A DNA stretch of 64,000 bases from Streptococcus sp. F0442 (GTDB lineage Bacteria; Bacillota; Bacilli; Lactobacillales; Streptococcaceae). The notes beneath the pieces are model-generated. The model was given only the letters and a program-made list of their open reading frames with translations. It ran no database searches and had not been told where the DNA came from. Both the position numbers and the translations under genes were made by a program. Of this stretch, positions 7,888 to 17,434 are shown piece by piece. How positions within the stretch are numbered: the stretch's first letter is position 1; every line of letters starts with the position of its first letter. The stretch is from contig NZ_KB373315.1 in assembly GCF_000314795.2 (NCBI RefSeq), positions 432,501-496,500 on the forward strand, written 5' to 3'.

Positions 7888-9030
7888 ATGAGTAAAGAAA
7901 TGCTAGAAGCCTTCCGCATTTTGGAAGAAGACAAAGGGATCAAAAAAGAAGATATCATCGAAGCGGTCACAGAATCACTGCGTTCAGCTTATCGCCGTCG
8001 TTATGGACAAGCAGAGAGTGCAGCGATTGAATTTAATGAAAAAACCGGAGATTTCCGTGTTTATACAGTTCGCGAAGTCGTTGATGAAGTCTTTGATAGC
8101 CGTTTAGAAATCAGCTTGAAGGATGCCTTAGCCATTAGCTCTGCTTATGAGTTGGGAGATAAGATCAAGTTTGAAGAAGCACCAGCTGAATTCGGCCGAG
8201 TTGCTGCCCAATCGGCTAAGCAAACCATCATGGAAAAAATGCGTAAGCAAACACGCACGATCACTTATAACACTTATAAAGAACATGAAAATGAAATCAT
8301 GAGTGGAACAGTGGAGCGCTTTGACAATCGTTTTATCTATGTCAATCTTGGTTCGATCGAAGCACAATTGTCTAAGCAAGACCAAATTCCAGGGGAAGTT
8401 TTCCAATCCCATGATCGCATCGAAGTATTCGTCTATAAGGTAGAAGATAACCCTCGTGGTGTCAATGTCTTTGTTAGTCGGAGCCATCCAGAAATGATCA
8501 AACGCCTCATGGAACAAGAAATTCCTGAAGTCTATGATGGAACGGTTGAAATCATGAGTGTAGCGCGTGAAGCGGGAGACCGGACCAAGGTAGCGGTTCG
8601 TAGCCATAATCCAAATGTAGATGCGATTGGGACCATCGTTGGTCGTGGTGGATCAAACATTAAAAAAATTACCAGCAAATTCCATCCAGCACGCTATGAT
8701 CAAAAATTGGACCGTATGGTTCCAACAGAAGAAAACATCGATGTGATTGAATGGGTTCCAGATCCAGCTGAATTTATCTACAATGCCATTGCTCCTGCAG
8801 AAGTGGACCAAGTTATCTTTGATGATGAAGACAGCAAACATGCTCTCGTTGTTGTCCCAGATAACAAGTTGTCTCTTGCCATTGGTCGTCGTGGGCAAAA
8901 CGTTCGTTTAGCAGCTCATTTGACCGGTTACCGTATCGATATCAAATCTGCTAGTGAGTTTGAAGAAATGGAAGCAGCTCAAGAAACTTTTGAAGATCAA
9001 GTAGAAAGTAGTCAAGAGCAAGTCGATTAA
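7888..9030 (+). CDS. nusA: Transcription termination/antitermination factor NusA
   Basis: NusA binds RNA polymerase and nascent RNA and tunes pausing and intrinsic termination. The 380-residue protein has the N-terminal polymerase-binding domain (about 1-125), an S1 domain starting near residue 130 (GTVERFDNRFIYVNLG), and two KH domains with the signatures IVGRGGSNIKK and LAIGRRGQNVRLA. The acidic C-terminal repeats of proteobacterial NusA are absent, as usual for Firmicutes. It lies second in the operon and is followed 14 nt later by rnpM. Confidence 0.96.
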   Translation: MSKEMLEAFRILEEDKGIKKEDIIEAVTESLRSAYRRRYGQAESAAIEFNEKTGDFRVYTVREVVDEVFDSRLEISLKDALAISSAYELGDKIKFEEAPAEFGRVAAQSAKQTIMEKMRKQTRTITYNTYKEHENEIMSGTVERFDNRFIYVNLGSIEAQLSKQDQIPGEVFQSHDRIEVFVYKVEDNPRGVNVFVSRSHPEMIKRLMEQEIPEVYDGTVEIMSVAREAGDRTKVAVRSHNPNVDAIGTIVGRGGSNIKKITSKFHPARYDQKLDRMVPTEENIDVIEWVPDPAEFIYNAIAPAEVDQVIFDDEDSKHALVVVPDNKLSLAIGRRGQNVRLAAHLTGYRIDIKSASEFEEMEAAQETFEDQVESSQEQVD

Positions 9031-9044
9031 GAGAGGGAGGGAAT

Positions 9045-9341
9045 ATGGTAAAAACAAGAAAAATCCCTTTGAGAAAATCGGTCGTTTCAAATGAGATTAT
9101 TGATAAGCGTGATTTGCTCCGAATTGTCAAAAACAAAGAGGGACATGTCTTTATCGATCCTACTGGCAAAGCCAATGGTCGAGGAGCTTATATCAAACTA
9201 GATAATGAAGAAGCGGCCCTTGCTAAGAAAAAGAAAGCTTTTAATCGTAGCTTTAATATGGAAGTGGAAGAAGCTTTCTACGATGAATTGATCGCTTATG
9301 TAGATCATAAGGTGAAGAGAAGAGAGTTAGGCCTTGAATAA
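9045..9341 (+). CDS. rnpM: RNase P modulator RnpM (YlxR, DUF448)
   Basis: A 98-residue basic RNA-binding protein of the YlxR/DUF448 family, reported in Bacillus subtilis to bind RNase P RNA and damp its activity. The conserved Arg-rich start (TRKIPLRKSVVSNE), DLLRIVKNKEGHVFIDPTGKANGRGAY and the AFNRSF motif are visible. It sits between nusA and ylxQ as in most Firmicutes and overlaps ylxQ by eight bases. The window also holds rnpB, its reported partner RNA. Confidence 0.92.
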   Translation: MVKTRKIPLRKSVVSNEIIDKRDLLRIVKNKEGHVFIDPTGKANGRGAYIKLDNEEAALAKKKKAFNRSFNMEVEEAFYDELIAYVDHKVKRRELGLE

Positions 9342-9633
9342 GCAAAAGTTGAGCAATCTGTTGGGTCTAGCGCAAAGAGCGGGAAAACTGATTTCTGGAG
9401 AAGAACTCGTGATTAAAGCGATCCAGGAAGGAAAAGCAAAATTGGTTTTCCTAGCAAATGATGCTGCTAGCAATCTGACAAAAAAAGTGACGGATAAGGG
9501 TCACTATTATGAGGTTCAAGTATCTACCGTGTTTTCAACACTAGAATTAAGCACTGCAATTGGACGTGCCCGGAAGGTCGTCGCAGTTGTAGATGCTGGA
9601 TTTTCAAAGAAAATGAGGTCTCTTATGGAATAG
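9334..9633 (+). CDS. ylxQ: L7Ae/L30e-like RNA-binding protein YlxQ
   Basis: A 99-residue protein of the ribosomal L7Ae/L30e fold, likely to bind kink-turn RNA. The motif [22 protein letters not shown] near the N terminus and the [15 protein letters not shown] strand are typical of YlxQ. The start is TTG at 9334, overlapping the stop of rnpM, with GAGAG upstream. Its cellular role is not established; the operon position ties it to ribosome or RNA metabolism. Confidence 0.9.
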   Translation: MNKQKLSNLLGLAQRAGKLISGEELVIKAIQEGKAKLVFLANDAASNLTKKVTDKGHYYEVQVSTVFSTLELSTAIGRARKVVAVVDAGFSKKMRSLME

Positions 9634-9649
9634 AAGAGGAGGACAGCAA

Positions 9650-12388
9650 TTGTCTAAGAAAAGATTATACGAAATTGCCAAAGAATTGGGCAAGGAAAGT
9701 AAAGAAGTCGTCACTCGTGCGAAAGAATTAGGTTTTGACGTTAAGAGTCATGCATCTAGTGTCGATACAGATGCTGCTGAAAAGTTAATCAAGAGCTTTG
9801 CAGCAAAAAAAGAAACAGTCGAAAAGAAAGTAGCAGAGGTGGCTGCAAAGACAACGGCTGTCGTAGAAAAAAAAGAAGCAGTAGCGGTCAAAAACCAAGA
9901 AAAAACTGAGACAAGATTAGAAACGCCTACACCAGCTGCGAAACCAAAGAGTCGTAACTTCAAGGCGGAACGTGAAGCGCGTGCGAAAGAGCAGGCGGAG
10001 CGTCGTCAACAACAAGGGAATCGACCTAAAAAACAACAAAACGACCGTCGGGACGGGGATCGTTTCCAAAACAGAAATGATCGCAAAAACCAAGGTAATG
10101 ACCGTCGAAATCAAGGGAATGATCGTCGTCGCGATCAAGTTGGAAATGGTCAAGGACGTCCAAATCCTGTAAATGGTGCTCCGAAAATTGATTTCAAAGC
10201 ACGTGCTGCAGCATTAAAGGCAGAGCAAAATGCGGAATATGCACGTGGTAGTGAAGAACGCTACAAGCAAAACCAGGTCGCTAAGGTTGAGCAAGAACGT
10301 CAACAGCGCCGGAAGCGCGAAGAGGGGGTTGCAACTGAAGTTGTCACTCCTCAACCAAAGGCGGAACCAGTGAAGGCTGCGCCAGTAGCGGCTCCAAGCC
10401 CTGCAACAGTTGATACACGTCGGAAGAAACAAGCTAGACCAGACAAGAAGCGTGAAGATTTTGATCGTGAAGAAGATGGTCCAAGAAAACAACAAAAGAA
10501 TCGAAGTAATCAGAATCAAGTGAGAAATCAAAAGAATAGTAACTGGAATAACAACAAAAAGAATAAAAAAGGAAAGAATAATCGCAATGAGGCTCCAAAA
10601 CCAGTAACAGAGCGTAAATTCCACGAATTGCCAAGTGAATTGGAGTACACAGATGGAATGACGGTTGCGGAAATCGCAAAACGGATTAAGCGTGAGCCAG
10701 CAGAAATCGTGAAAAAACTCTTCATGATGGGCGTGATGGCGACACAAAACCAATCCTTGGATGGCGATACCATTGAACTCCTTTTGGTAGATTATGGCAT
10801 TGAAGCCAAGAAAAAGGTTGAAGTGGATAATGCGGATATCGAGCGTTTCTTCGTAGAGGATGGCTATTTGAATCCAGATAAATTGGTAGAGCGTCCACCA
10901 GTTGTCACCATCATGGGCCACGTTGACCATGGTAAAACAACCCTCTTGGATACCCTTCGTAACTCACGTGTAGCAACAGGTGAAGCGGGAGGAATCACTC
11001 AACATATCGGTGCTTACCAAATCGTTGAAAATGGCAAGAAGATTACCTTCTTGGACACACCAGGACACGCGGCCTTCACTTCTATGCGGGCGCGTGGTGC
11101 CTCAGTTACCGATATTACTATCTTGGTTGTGGCGGCAGATGATGGGGTTATGCCTCAAACGATCGAAGCTATCAACCACTCAAAAGCAGCCAATGTTCCA
11201 ATCATTGTAGCTATCAACAAGATCGATAAACCAGGTGCCAACCCAGAACGGGTTATTGGTGAATTGGCTGAACACGGCGTTATGTCAACTGCATGGGGTG
11301 GAGATTCTGAGTTTGTAGAAATTTCAGCCAAGTTCAACCAAAACATCGATGAGTTGTTGGAAACTGTCCTACTTGTAGCTGAAATCCAAGAACTCAAGGC
11401 AGACCCAACAGTCCGTGCTATTGGTACCGTTATCGAAGCGCGTTTGGATAAAGGAAAAGGTGCGGTTGCGACCCTTCTGGTTCAACAAGGTACTTTGAAT
11501 GTTCAAGACCCAATCGTTGTCGGAAATACCTTTGGACGTGTTCGTGCTATGACAAATGATCTTGGACGTCGGGTGAAAGTGGCTGGACCATCTACTCCTG
11601 TTTCTATCACTGGTTTGAACGAGGCGCCAATGGCAGGTGACCATTTCGCGGTTTATGAAGATGAAAAATCTGCGCGTGCAGCTGGTGAAGAACGTGCTAA
11701 ACGTGCATTGATGAAACAACGTCAAGCCACCAACCGTGTCAGCCTTGAAAACCTCTTTGATACTTTGAAGGCTGGTGAAGTGAAATCTGTTAATGTCATT
11801 ATCAAGGCTGATGTACAAGGTTCGGTTGAAGCCCTTGCTGCTTCTCTTCAAAAGATTGAAGTAGAAGGTGTCAAGGTTACCATCGTTCACTCAGCAGTTG
11901 GTGCCATCAACGAATCAGACGTGACCCTTGCGGAAGCTTCAAATGCCTTCATCATTGGATTTAACGTTCGCCCTACGCCACAAGCGCGTCAGCAAGCTGA
12001 GGCTGATGAGGTAGAAATCCGTCTTCACTCAATCATTTACAAGGTGATCGAGGAAATGGAAGATGCTATGAAGGGAATGTTGGATCCTGAGTTTGAAGAG
12101 AAGGTGATCGGGGAAGCAGTTATTCGTGAAACCTTTAAAGTCTCTAAAGTGGGTACCATCGGTGGATTTATGGTCCTCAGTGGTAAGGTTACACGTGATT
12201 CCAAAGTTCGTGTCATTCGTGACGGTGTCGTGATCTATGACGGTGCTTTAGCAAGCTTGAAGCACTTCAAAGATGATGTCAAAGAAGTTACAAATGGTCG
12301 TGAAGGTGGATTGATGATTGAAGGCTACAATGATATCAAGACAGATGATACGATTGAAGCTTACATCATGGAAGAAATTAAGAAATAA
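9650..12388 (+). CDS. infB: Translation initiation factor IF-2
   Basis: IF-2 is the GTPase that delivers initiator fMet-tRNA to the 30S subunit. The 912-residue protein begins with an IF2N module ([19 protein letters not shown]), then a long Lys/Arg/Gln/Asn-rich linker (about 50-330), a second IF2N module, and the G domain with GHVDHGKTT (near residue 425), DTPGHAAF and NKIDKP, followed by domains II-IV. The start is TTG at 9650 after a good AGGAGGA site; this agrees with the family N terminus. A hairpin after the stop may reduce read-through to rbfA. Confidence 0.97.
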   Translation: MSKKRLYEIAKELGKESKEVVTRAKELGFDVKSHASSVDTDAAEKLIKSFAAKKETVEKKVAEVAAKTTAVVEKKEAVAVKNQEKTETRLETPTPAAKPKSRNFKAEREARAKEQAERRQQQGNRPKKQQNDRRDGDRFQNRNDRKNQGNDRRNQGNDRRRDQVGNGQGRPNPVNGAPKIDFKARAAALKAEQNAEYARGSEERYKQNQVAKVEQERQQRRKREEGVATEVVTPQPKAEPVKAAPVAAPSPATVDTRRKKQARPDKKREDFDREEDGPRKQQKNRSNQNQVRNQKNSNWNNNKKNKKGKNNRNEAPKPVTERKFHELPSELEYTDGMTVAEIAKRIKREPAEIVKKLFMMGVMATQNQSLDGDTIELLLVDYGIEAKKKVEVDNADIERFFVEDGYLNPDKLVERPPVVTIMGHVDHGKTTLLDTLRNSRVATGEAGGITQHIGAYQIVENGKKITFLDTPGHAAFTSMRARGASVTDITILVVAADDGVMPQTIEAINHSKAANVPIIVAINKIDKPGANPERVIGELAEHGVMSTAWGGDSEFVEISAKFNQNIDELLETVLLVAEIQELKADPTVRAIGTVIEARLDKGKGAVATLLVQQGTLNVQDPIVVGNTFGRVRAMTNDLGRRVKVAGPSTPVSITGLNEAPMAGDHFAVYEDEKSARAAGEERAKRALMKQRQATNRVSLENLFDTLKAGEVKSVNVIIKADVQGSVEALAASLQKIEVEGVKVTIVHSAVGAINESDVTLAEASNAFIIGFNVRPTPQARQQAEADEVEIRLHSIIYKVIEEMEDAMKGMLDPEFEEKVIGEAVIRETFKVSKVGTIGGFMVLSGKVTRDSKVRVIRDGVVIYDGALASLKHFKDDVKEVTNGREGGLMIEGYNDIKTDDTIEAYIMEEIKK

Positions 12389-12394
12389 TCTTAC

Positions 12395-12437
12395 AACTAG
12401 GAAGAATGAGGACCTTCTCTCGGACTTCCTAGTTTTT
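12395..12437 (+). terminator. Hairpin with T-run between infB and rbfA
   Basis: AACTAGGAAG (12395-12404) pairs with CTTCCTAGTT (12425-12434), followed by a five-T run. The 20-nt loop suggests a partial terminator or processing site, not a full stop, because rbfA follows at once and has no obvious promoter of its own. Confidence 0.6.
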
Positions 12438-12463
12438 AAACATAGAAAAAGAAAGGAGTTCCT

Positions 12464-12814
12464 ATGGCGAGTCATTTTCGGACAGACCGAGTCGGCATGG
12501 AAATTAAGCGGGAAGTTAACGAAATTTTGCAAAAGAAAGTTCGTGATCCGCGTGTTCAAGGTGTCACCATTACGGATGTTCAAATGCTAGGCGATTTGTC
12601 TATGGCAAAGGTTTATTATTCGATTATGAGTGACCTGGCTTCAGATAATCAGAAGGCTCAGACAGGGCTGGAAAAAGCAACAGGAACCATCAAGCGCGAA
12701 CTAGGTCGGAATTTAAAATTGTACAAAATTCCAGATCTCACGTTTGTAAAAGATGAATCAATCGAATATGGTAATAAAATTGATGCCATGTTGCGCAATT
12801 TGAACAAAGACTAG
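12464..12814 (+). CDS. rbfA: Ribosome-binding factor A
   Basis: RbfA is a cold-shock-related 30S maturation factor that binds near helix 1 of 16S rRNA. The 116-residue product shows [18 protein letters not shown], the [20 protein letters not shown] strand pair and the [19 protein letters not shown] segment. The ATG at 12464 has AAAGGAG upstream. It closes the rimP-nusA-infB operon and is followed by a strong terminator. Confidence 0.95.
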   Translation: MASHFRTDRVGMEIKREVNEILQKKVRDPRVQGVTITDVQMLGDLSMAKVYYSIMSDLASDNQKAQTGLEKATGTIKRELGRNLKLYKIPDLTFVKDESIEYGNKIDAMLRNLNKD

Positions 12815-12843
12815 AGAGGTTGGAAGTGTTCCAACCTCTTTTC
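12815..12843 (+). terminator. Terminator after rbfA
   Basis: An 11-bp perfect stem (AGAGGTTGGAA with its complement) has a GTG loop and a T-rich tail, starting one base after the rbfA stop. Confidence 0.88.
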
Positions 12844-12918
12844 TTGGCCCTTTAATCAAGTAAAACAGAAGGAAAGAGAAAACGATTTCAAAAAATAAAA
12901 GAAATTTACAGAAATCTC

Positions 12919-12947
12919 TTGTGTGATTGGAAATTATCCTTTACAAT
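12919..12947 (+). promoter_or_regulatory. Promoter of the Na/Pi cotransporter gene
   Basis: TTGTGT at 12919-12924 and TACAAT at 12942-12947 are separated by 17 bp. Confidence 0.6.
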
Positions 12948-12991
12948 AAGAGAGGAGTTTTATTTCTGATCTCATAATTGGAGGAATGAAC

Positions 12992-14623
12992 ATGTCGATT
13001 AACTGGCAGGAAATTGTATTTAACTTTTTGGGAGGCCTGGGGCTCTTTCTCTATAGTATTAAAACCATGGGAGAAGGCTTGCAACAGGCTGCAGGAGATC
13101 GACTTCGATACTATATTGATAAATATACGAGTAATCCCTTTCTAGGGGTTCTAGTAGGGATTGGGATGACTGCCTTGATTCAGTCGAGTTCAGGGGTTAC
13201 AGTGATTACGGTCGGTCTGGTGAGTGCAGGACTTCTAACCCTCCGTCAAGCTATTGGTATTGTTATGGGGGCCAATATTGGAACGACTATTACCTCCTTT
13301 ATCATTGGTTTTAAATTAGGAGACTACGCTCTTCCCATGCTCTTTATCGGAGCGGTTTGTCTCTTCTTTACCAAAAATCGTTTGGTTAATAATGTTGGAC
13401 GAATCGTTTTTGGTGTCGGTGGTATCTTCTTTGCCCTCAACTTGATGAGTGGGGCTATGGAACCTCTTAAAGATTTGCAAGTCTTTCGTGACTATATGGT
13501 GCAGTTAAGTAAAAGTCCTATCTTGGGTGTCTTTGTCGGATCAGGCTTAACACTTTTGATTCAGGCCTCTTCTGCAACCATTGGTATCTTGCAAAATCTA
13601 TATGCTAGTCATTTGATTGACCTGAAAGGTGCCCTCCCAGTTCTCTTTGGTGATAATATCGGAACGACCATTACAGCTATCATTGCTTCCTTGGGAGCTA
13701 ATATTGCGGCCAAACGTGTGGCAGGTGCCCATGTAGCCTTTAATGTTATCGGAACCATTATCTGTCTTGTCTTCCTTGTTCCGTTTACCTCTTTGATTCA
13801 ATGGTTTGAAACGACTCTTCATTTATCCCCAGAAATGACCATAGCCTTTGCTCACGGAACCTTTAATATAACCAACACCATTATTCAATTCCCATTCATT
13901 GGAGCTTTGGCTTACTTTGTAACCAAGTTGATTCCTGGTGAAGATGAAGTCGTCAAATATGAACCCCTTTACTTGGATGAAAATTTGATCACTCAAGCAC
14001 CTTCGATTGCCCTTGGAAATGCGAAAAAAGAGTTACTTCATTTAGGTGGCTATGCGGATAAAGCCTTTAGCCTCTCTTATGATTATATTGTTCATCAAAA
14101 TGAAAAAACTGCCGAAAAGGGACACAAGACAGAAGAAGCGATTAATACCATTGATGAGGATTTGACACGCTACTTAATTCGCTTGTCAAGTGAAGCCTTG
14201 AGTCCAAGAGAGAGTGAAATTCTGACCAATATCTTGGATTCTTCACGAGATTTAGAGCGGATTGGCGATCATGCGGAAGCCTTGATCAATCTGGCGGATT
14301 ATTTGATTCGTAAGAAAGTTGTTTTTTCAGAAGCAGCCTTGGCTGAATTGGAGGATATATACAATCAAACCCGTCAGTTCGTAGAGGATGCCTTAAAAGC
14401 GGTTGAGAATAATGATATCAGCCTTGCAAATCAATTGGTAGCACGTCACGACGCGATTGAAAAACTGGAGAAGAGACTTCGGAAAACCCATATTCGTCGC
14501 TTGAATAATGGCGAATGTACGCCACAAGCCGGAGTGAACTTTATTGATATTATTTCTCACTATACACGTGTTGCAGACCATGCCATGAATCTCGCCGAAA
14601 AAGTACAAATTGAGCAAATTTAA
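12992..14623 (+). CDS. Na+/phosphate cotransporter family protein with PhoU domain
   Basis: A 543-residue NptA/PNaS-family membrane protein that probably moves sodium with phosphate. The inverted-repeat transport core carries the two signatures LIQSSSGVTVITVG and LIQASSATIGIL, each preceded by hydrophobic helices. After about residue 340 there is a soluble PhoU-like helical bundle with SRDLERIGDHAEALINLA and YTRVADHAMNLAEK. I chose the ATG at 12992 because GGAGG lies seven bases upstream; the ATG at 12986 would touch that site. It is a single-gene unit. Whether it imports or exports phosphate cannot be seen from the sequence. Confidence 0.88.
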   Translation: MSINWQEIVFNFLGGLGLFLYSIKTMGEGLQQAAGDRLRYYIDKYTSNPFLGVLVGIGMTALIQSSSGVTVITVGLVSAGLLTLRQAIGIVMGANIGTTITSFIIGFKLGDYALPMLFIGAVCLFFTKNRLVNNVGRIVFGVGGIFFALNLMSGAMEPLKDLQVFRDYMVQLSKSPILGVFVGSGLTLLIQASSATIGILQNLYASHLIDLKGALPVLFGDNIGTTITAIIASLGANIAAKRVAGAHVAFNVIGTIICLVFLVPFTSLIQWFETTLHLSPEMTIAFAHGTFNITNTIIQFPFIGALAYFVTKLIPGEDEVVKYEPLYLDENLITQAPSIALGNAKKELLHLGGYADKAFSLSYDYIVHQNEKTAEKGHKTEEAINTIDEDLTRYLIRLSSEALSPRESEILTNILDSSRDLERIGDHAEALINLADYLIRKKVVFSEAALAELEDIYNQTRQFVEDALKAVENNDISLANQLVARHDAIEKLEKRLRKTHIRRLNNGECTPQAGVNFIDIISHYTRVADHAMNLAEKVQIEQI

Positions 14624-14698
14624 TGAGAAATCCACAGGGTAAGTAGAAAGCTTACTCTGTTTTTATTTTTTATTCCGCTCAAAAATAGGTCTATACCA

Positions 14699-14727
14699 TT
14701 TACAAATACAATTGAAAGCGTTATAAT
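14699..14727 (+). promoter_or_regulatory. Promoter and candidate CcpA (cre) site of nagA
   Basis: TTTACA (14699-14704) and TATAAT (14722-14727) have a 17-bp spacer. TTGAAAGCGTTATAA at 14712-14726 matches the cre consensus WTGNAANCGNWNNCW except at one position and overlaps the -10 box, so CcpA binding there would block transcription. The regulation is inferred. Confidence 0.6.
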
Positions 14728-14778
14728 ATGTATGAATATAAATGGAACCCTCGTTCCAACAATGGAAAGGACAAGACT

Positions 14779-15936
14779 ATGTCTACATATATTAAAGCAG
14801 ATCAATTTTATTATCCACATGGGGTTCGCCGTGGAGGCTATTTGGAGCTGATAAATGGTAAATTTGGAAAACATGTGGAAAGCCTACCAGAAGATGCGGA
14901 TGTATTGGATTATTCCGGTTATAGCATTGCACCTGGCTTGGTGGATACCCATATTCACGGCTTTGGAGGAGTAGATGTCATGGATAACAATATCGAAGGG
15001 ACCTTGCATACGATGAGCGAAGGACTTTTGAGCACAGGGGTTACTAGCTTTTTACCTACGACGTTGACGTCCTCTTATGAACAACTTTTAGCAGTCACTG
15101 AAAATATCGGTGCACGATACAAAGAAGCTACAGGGGCCAAGATTCGCGGTATTTATTTTGAAGGACCTTATTTTACAGAAAAATACAAGGGAGCCCAAAA
15201 CCCTGCTTACATGAAGGATCCAAGTATGAAAGAATTCCGAGCTTGGCAAAAGGCTGCCAATGGTCTTCTGAATAAGATTGCGCTTGCTCCTGAGCGTGAA
15301 GGAGTAGAAGACTTTGTTCGGACCATTACGAGCGAAGGAGTGACCGTTGCACTAGGGCATTCCAATGCTACTTTTGAAGAGGCTAAAAAAGCAGTTGACG
15401 CGGGTGCGAGTGTCTGGGTACATGCCTACAATGGTATGCGAGGGTTGACCCACCGTGAACTCGGTATGGTGGGGGCAATGTATGAGTTGCCTCATACCAC
15501 AGCAGAGTTGATCTGTGATGGACACCATGTGGATCCACTAGCTTGTGATATCCTCATGAAACAAAAAGGAAAAGAAAATGTCGCCTTGATTACGGATTGT
15601 ATGACAGCAGGTGGCTTAGAAGATGGGGACTACATGCTTGGGGAATTCCCAGTCGTGGTTGCTGAAGGGACTGCTCGCTTGAAATCAAGTGGAAATCTAG
15701 CTGGATCAATCTTGAAATTGAAAGAAGGAGTAAAAAATGTGGTAGAGTGGGGGATTGCCAATCCTCATGAAGCTGTGATGATGGCCAGTCTTAATCCAGC
15801 AAAATCAGTTCATATTGACGATGTTTGTGGTCAAATTCGGGAAGGTTACGATGCTGACTTTATTGTTCTAGATAAGGATTTAGAACTAGTTGCGACCTAT
15901 CTCGATGGGGTCAAACGTTACCAAGCTACCAACTAG
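14779..15936 (+). CDS. nagA: N-acetylglucosamine-6-phosphate deacetylase
   Basis: NagA removes acetate from GlcNAc-6-phosphate, feeding amino sugars into wall synthesis or glycolysis. The 385-residue protein belongs to the amidohydrolase superfamily: DTHIHGFGGVDVMD (metal ligands), EGPYFTEKYKGAQ, ALGHSNATFEEA, HAYNGMRGLTHRE, the DGHHVDP loop and the catalytic Asp in LITDCMTAGG. The start at 14779 is set by an AAAGGA site and by the family N terminus; an upstream in-frame ATG at 14728 lies at the end of the -10 box. It is a single-gene transcript closed by a terminator. Confidence 0.94.
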   Translation: MSTYIKADQFYYPHGVRRGGYLELINGKFGKHVESLPEDADVLDYSGYSIAPGLVDTHIHGFGGVDVMDNNIEGTLHTMSEGLLSTGVTSFLPTTLTSSYEQLLAVTENIGARYKEATGAKIRGIYFEGPYFTEKYKGAQNPAYMKDPSMKEFRAWQKAANGLLNKIALAPEREGVEDFVRTITSEGVTVALGHSNATFEEAKKAVDAGASVWVHAYNGMRGLTHRELGMVGAMYELPHTTAELICDGHHVDPLACDILMKQKGKENVALITDCMTAGGLEDGDYMLGEFPVVVAEGTARLKSSGNLAGSILKLKEGVKNVVEWGIANPHEAVMMASLNPAKSVHIDDVCGQIREGYDADFIVLDKDLELVATYLDGVKRYQATN

Positions 15937-15961
15937 ATTATCAAAAAATCAAAGATAGAAC

Positions 15962-15996
15962 AAAAACCTCTCTAGGTCATACCTGGAGAGGTTTTT
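15962..15996 (+). terminator. Terminator after nagA
   Basis: An 11-bp stem, AAAAACCTCTC with its complement, carries an inner AGGT/ACCT helix, and T residues end the right arm. Confidence 0.85.
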
Positions 15997-16060
15997 GTGA
16001 CGTGTTCTTAGGTTTTAAACAGGATGTAGGGTCTTTTTGTTAACCAAAGGTAGTGCAATT

Positions 16061-16089
16061 TTGTGAATGCTGTCTTTTCATGCTATAAT
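16061..16089 (+). promoter_or_regulatory. Promoter of the 72-codon gene and aldo/keto reductase
   Basis: TTGTGA at 16061-16066, a 17-bp spacer ending in TGC, and TATAAT at 16084-16089 form a strong promoter with an extended -10. Confidence 0.75.
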
Positions 16090-16113
16090 GGGAATTGAAA
16101 TGTGAGGTAGCTT

Positions 16114-16332
16114 ATGAAGGCAATTGATATACGTTTTTTATTGATGGGAATTTTTTTCTTGCTCTATGGTCTGGTGAGAAAAAATATCTTTATTGTGATC
16201 GTTGGAGGAGCATTTTTACTCTATAGTTTTTACAGCAAGAAGATGGAGCCAACCAAGAAGAATATTTTTAAGCCAGAGCTTAAACTTCGAGGGCCTAAAA
16301 AATCGAAATCGAAGAAAGGAAAGAAAAAATGA
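16114..16332 (+). CDS. Small membrane protein with basic tail, unknown function
   Basis: I do not recognise the family. The 72-residue product has two closely spaced hydrophobic segments (about residues 7-21 and 25-43) separated by RKN, and then a Lys-rich C-terminal tail ending in four lysine-rich clusters. This topology suggests a hairpin in the membrane with a basic cytoplasmic tail. GAGG precedes the ATG, and the gene overlaps the aldo/keto reductase start by four bases (ATGA), so the two are co-translated. Confidence 0.78.
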   Translation: MKAIDIRFLLMGIFFLLYGLVRKNIFIVIVGGAFLLYSFYSKKMEPTKKNIFKPELKLRGPKKSKSKKGKKK

Positions 16333-17171
16333 ACAATTATCGTTTAAATAATGGGGTGGAGATTCCTGTATTAGGGTTTGGAACGTGGAAAGCAGCAGAT
16401 GGAGAAGAAGCTTATCAGGCTGTCCTAGCTGCTTTGAAGGCGGGCTATCGTCATATTGATACAGCTGCGATTTATCAAAACGAAGAGAGTGTGGGGCGTG
16501 CCATTAAAGACAGTGGGCTTGCGCGCGAAGACTTGTTTATTACCACCAAACTTTGGAATAGTCATCACACCTATGACGACGCCCAAGCTGCTTTGGGAGA
16601 ATCTCTTGAGAAACTTGGCTTGGATTATGTAGACCTCTATTTGATTCACTGGCCGAATCCAAAACCGCTTCGAGAAAATGATGCTTGGAAAGCACGGAAC
16701 GCCGAGGTTTGGCGAGCTATGGAAGATATGTTAACTGCCGGCAAGGTTCGGGCTATTGGTGTTAGCAATTTTCTGCCTCATCATTTGGAAGCACTCCTTG
16801 AAACTGCACGGGTTATCCCAGCAGTGAATCAAATTCGTCTGGCACCTGGAGTCTATCAAACGGAAGCCATTGCAGCGAGTCGTAAGCACGGCATTTTACT
16901 AGAAGCTTGGGGACCTTTTGGCCAAGGAGAATTGTTCCAAAATGAACAAGTAAAAGAAATGGCTGCTAAATATGGCAAGACCGTCGCTCAATTGGCCCTA
17001 GCATGGAGTTTACAAGAAGGTTTTCTCCCATTGCCGAAATCAGTTACCCCAGAGCGAATTGCGAGCAATCTAGACTGTTTTGGTTTTGAGTTGACCAAAG
17101 AAGATTTGGAGCAGCTTCGAAATCTTCCAGTAGAAGCAGGTGCACCAGATCCAGATAGTAAAGATTTTTAA
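16329..17171 (+). CDS. Aldo/keto reductase
   Basis: A 280-residue NADPH-dependent aldo/keto reductase of the AKR5 type, which reduces carbonyls such as glyoxals or keto acids in the cytoplasm. The catalytic tetrad is visible: Asp and Tyr in HIDTAAIYQNEESVG, Lys in TTKLWNSHH and His in YLIHWPNP; the cofactor-binding PLPKSVTPERIASNL lies near the C terminus. It is translationally coupled to the upstream small membrane protein. The physiological substrate is unknown. Confidence 0.9.
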   Translation: MNNYRLNNGVEIPVLGFGTWKAADGEEAYQAVLAALKAGYRHIDTAAIYQNEESVGRAIKDSGLAREDLFITTKLWNSHHTYDDAQAALGESLEKLGLDYVDLYLIHWPNPKPLRENDAWKARNAEVWRAMEDMLTAGKVRAIGVSNFLPHHLEALLETARVIPAVNQIRLAPGVYQTEAIAASRKHGILLEAWGPFGQGELFQNEQVKEMAAKYGKTVAQLALAWSLQEGFLPLPKSVTPERIASNLDCFGFELTKEDLEQLRNLPVEAGAPDPDSKDF

Positions 17172-17190
17172 GAGAAAAGTTCTACTTATA

Positions 17191-17221
17191 AAAACCGAGG
17201 ACACCTTTGTTCTCGGTTTTT
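17191..17221 (+). terminator. Terminator after the aldo/keto reductase
   Basis: AAAACCGAG (17191-17199) pairs with CTCGGTTTT (17212-17220), followed by T and A-rich sequence. Confidence 0.8.
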
Positions 17222-17307
17222 AAATATTTTTAACCATTAAATAGTTTTAAAACACTAACAAAAACAGACGTTCTATAATAAATTTCTACACATATCTTCC
17301 TTTTATC

Positions 17308-17404
17308 GAACGAAAATAAATTAATAATTAGTAACGTTCGTAAATGTTACATTTGTGTTACAATTCAGGTTTGATCGAATTTTCAGACAATTTTGCGCTA
17401 TAAT
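17308..17404 (+). promoter_or_regulatory. Upstream control region of the subtilisin gene
   Basis: TATAAT lies at 17399-17404 but no good -35 box is found at 16-18 bp, which suggests an activator. TGTTACA occurs twice (17345-17351 and 17356-17362) at an 11-bp period, and CGAACG/CGTTCG forms an inverted repeat across about 17309-17337. Paired half-sites one helical turn apart resemble response-regulator sites; the factor is unknown. Confidence 0.5.
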
Positions 17405-17434
17405 AGTTACTATTAAAATAAAAGGGGAGTTTCT

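Noticed and set aside
10214..10930. A 238-codon open frame on the minus strand across infB.
   Set aside because: It is antisense to the Lys/Gln/Asn-rich linker of IF2 and reads as low-complexity Phe/Leu/Ile, the usual shadow of AAA/CAA-rich coding sequence. It has no promoter or ribosome binding site.
11369..11890. A 173-codon minus-strand frame inside infB.
   Set aside because: Antisense shadow of conserved IF2 domain II-III coding sequence, with no initiation signals.
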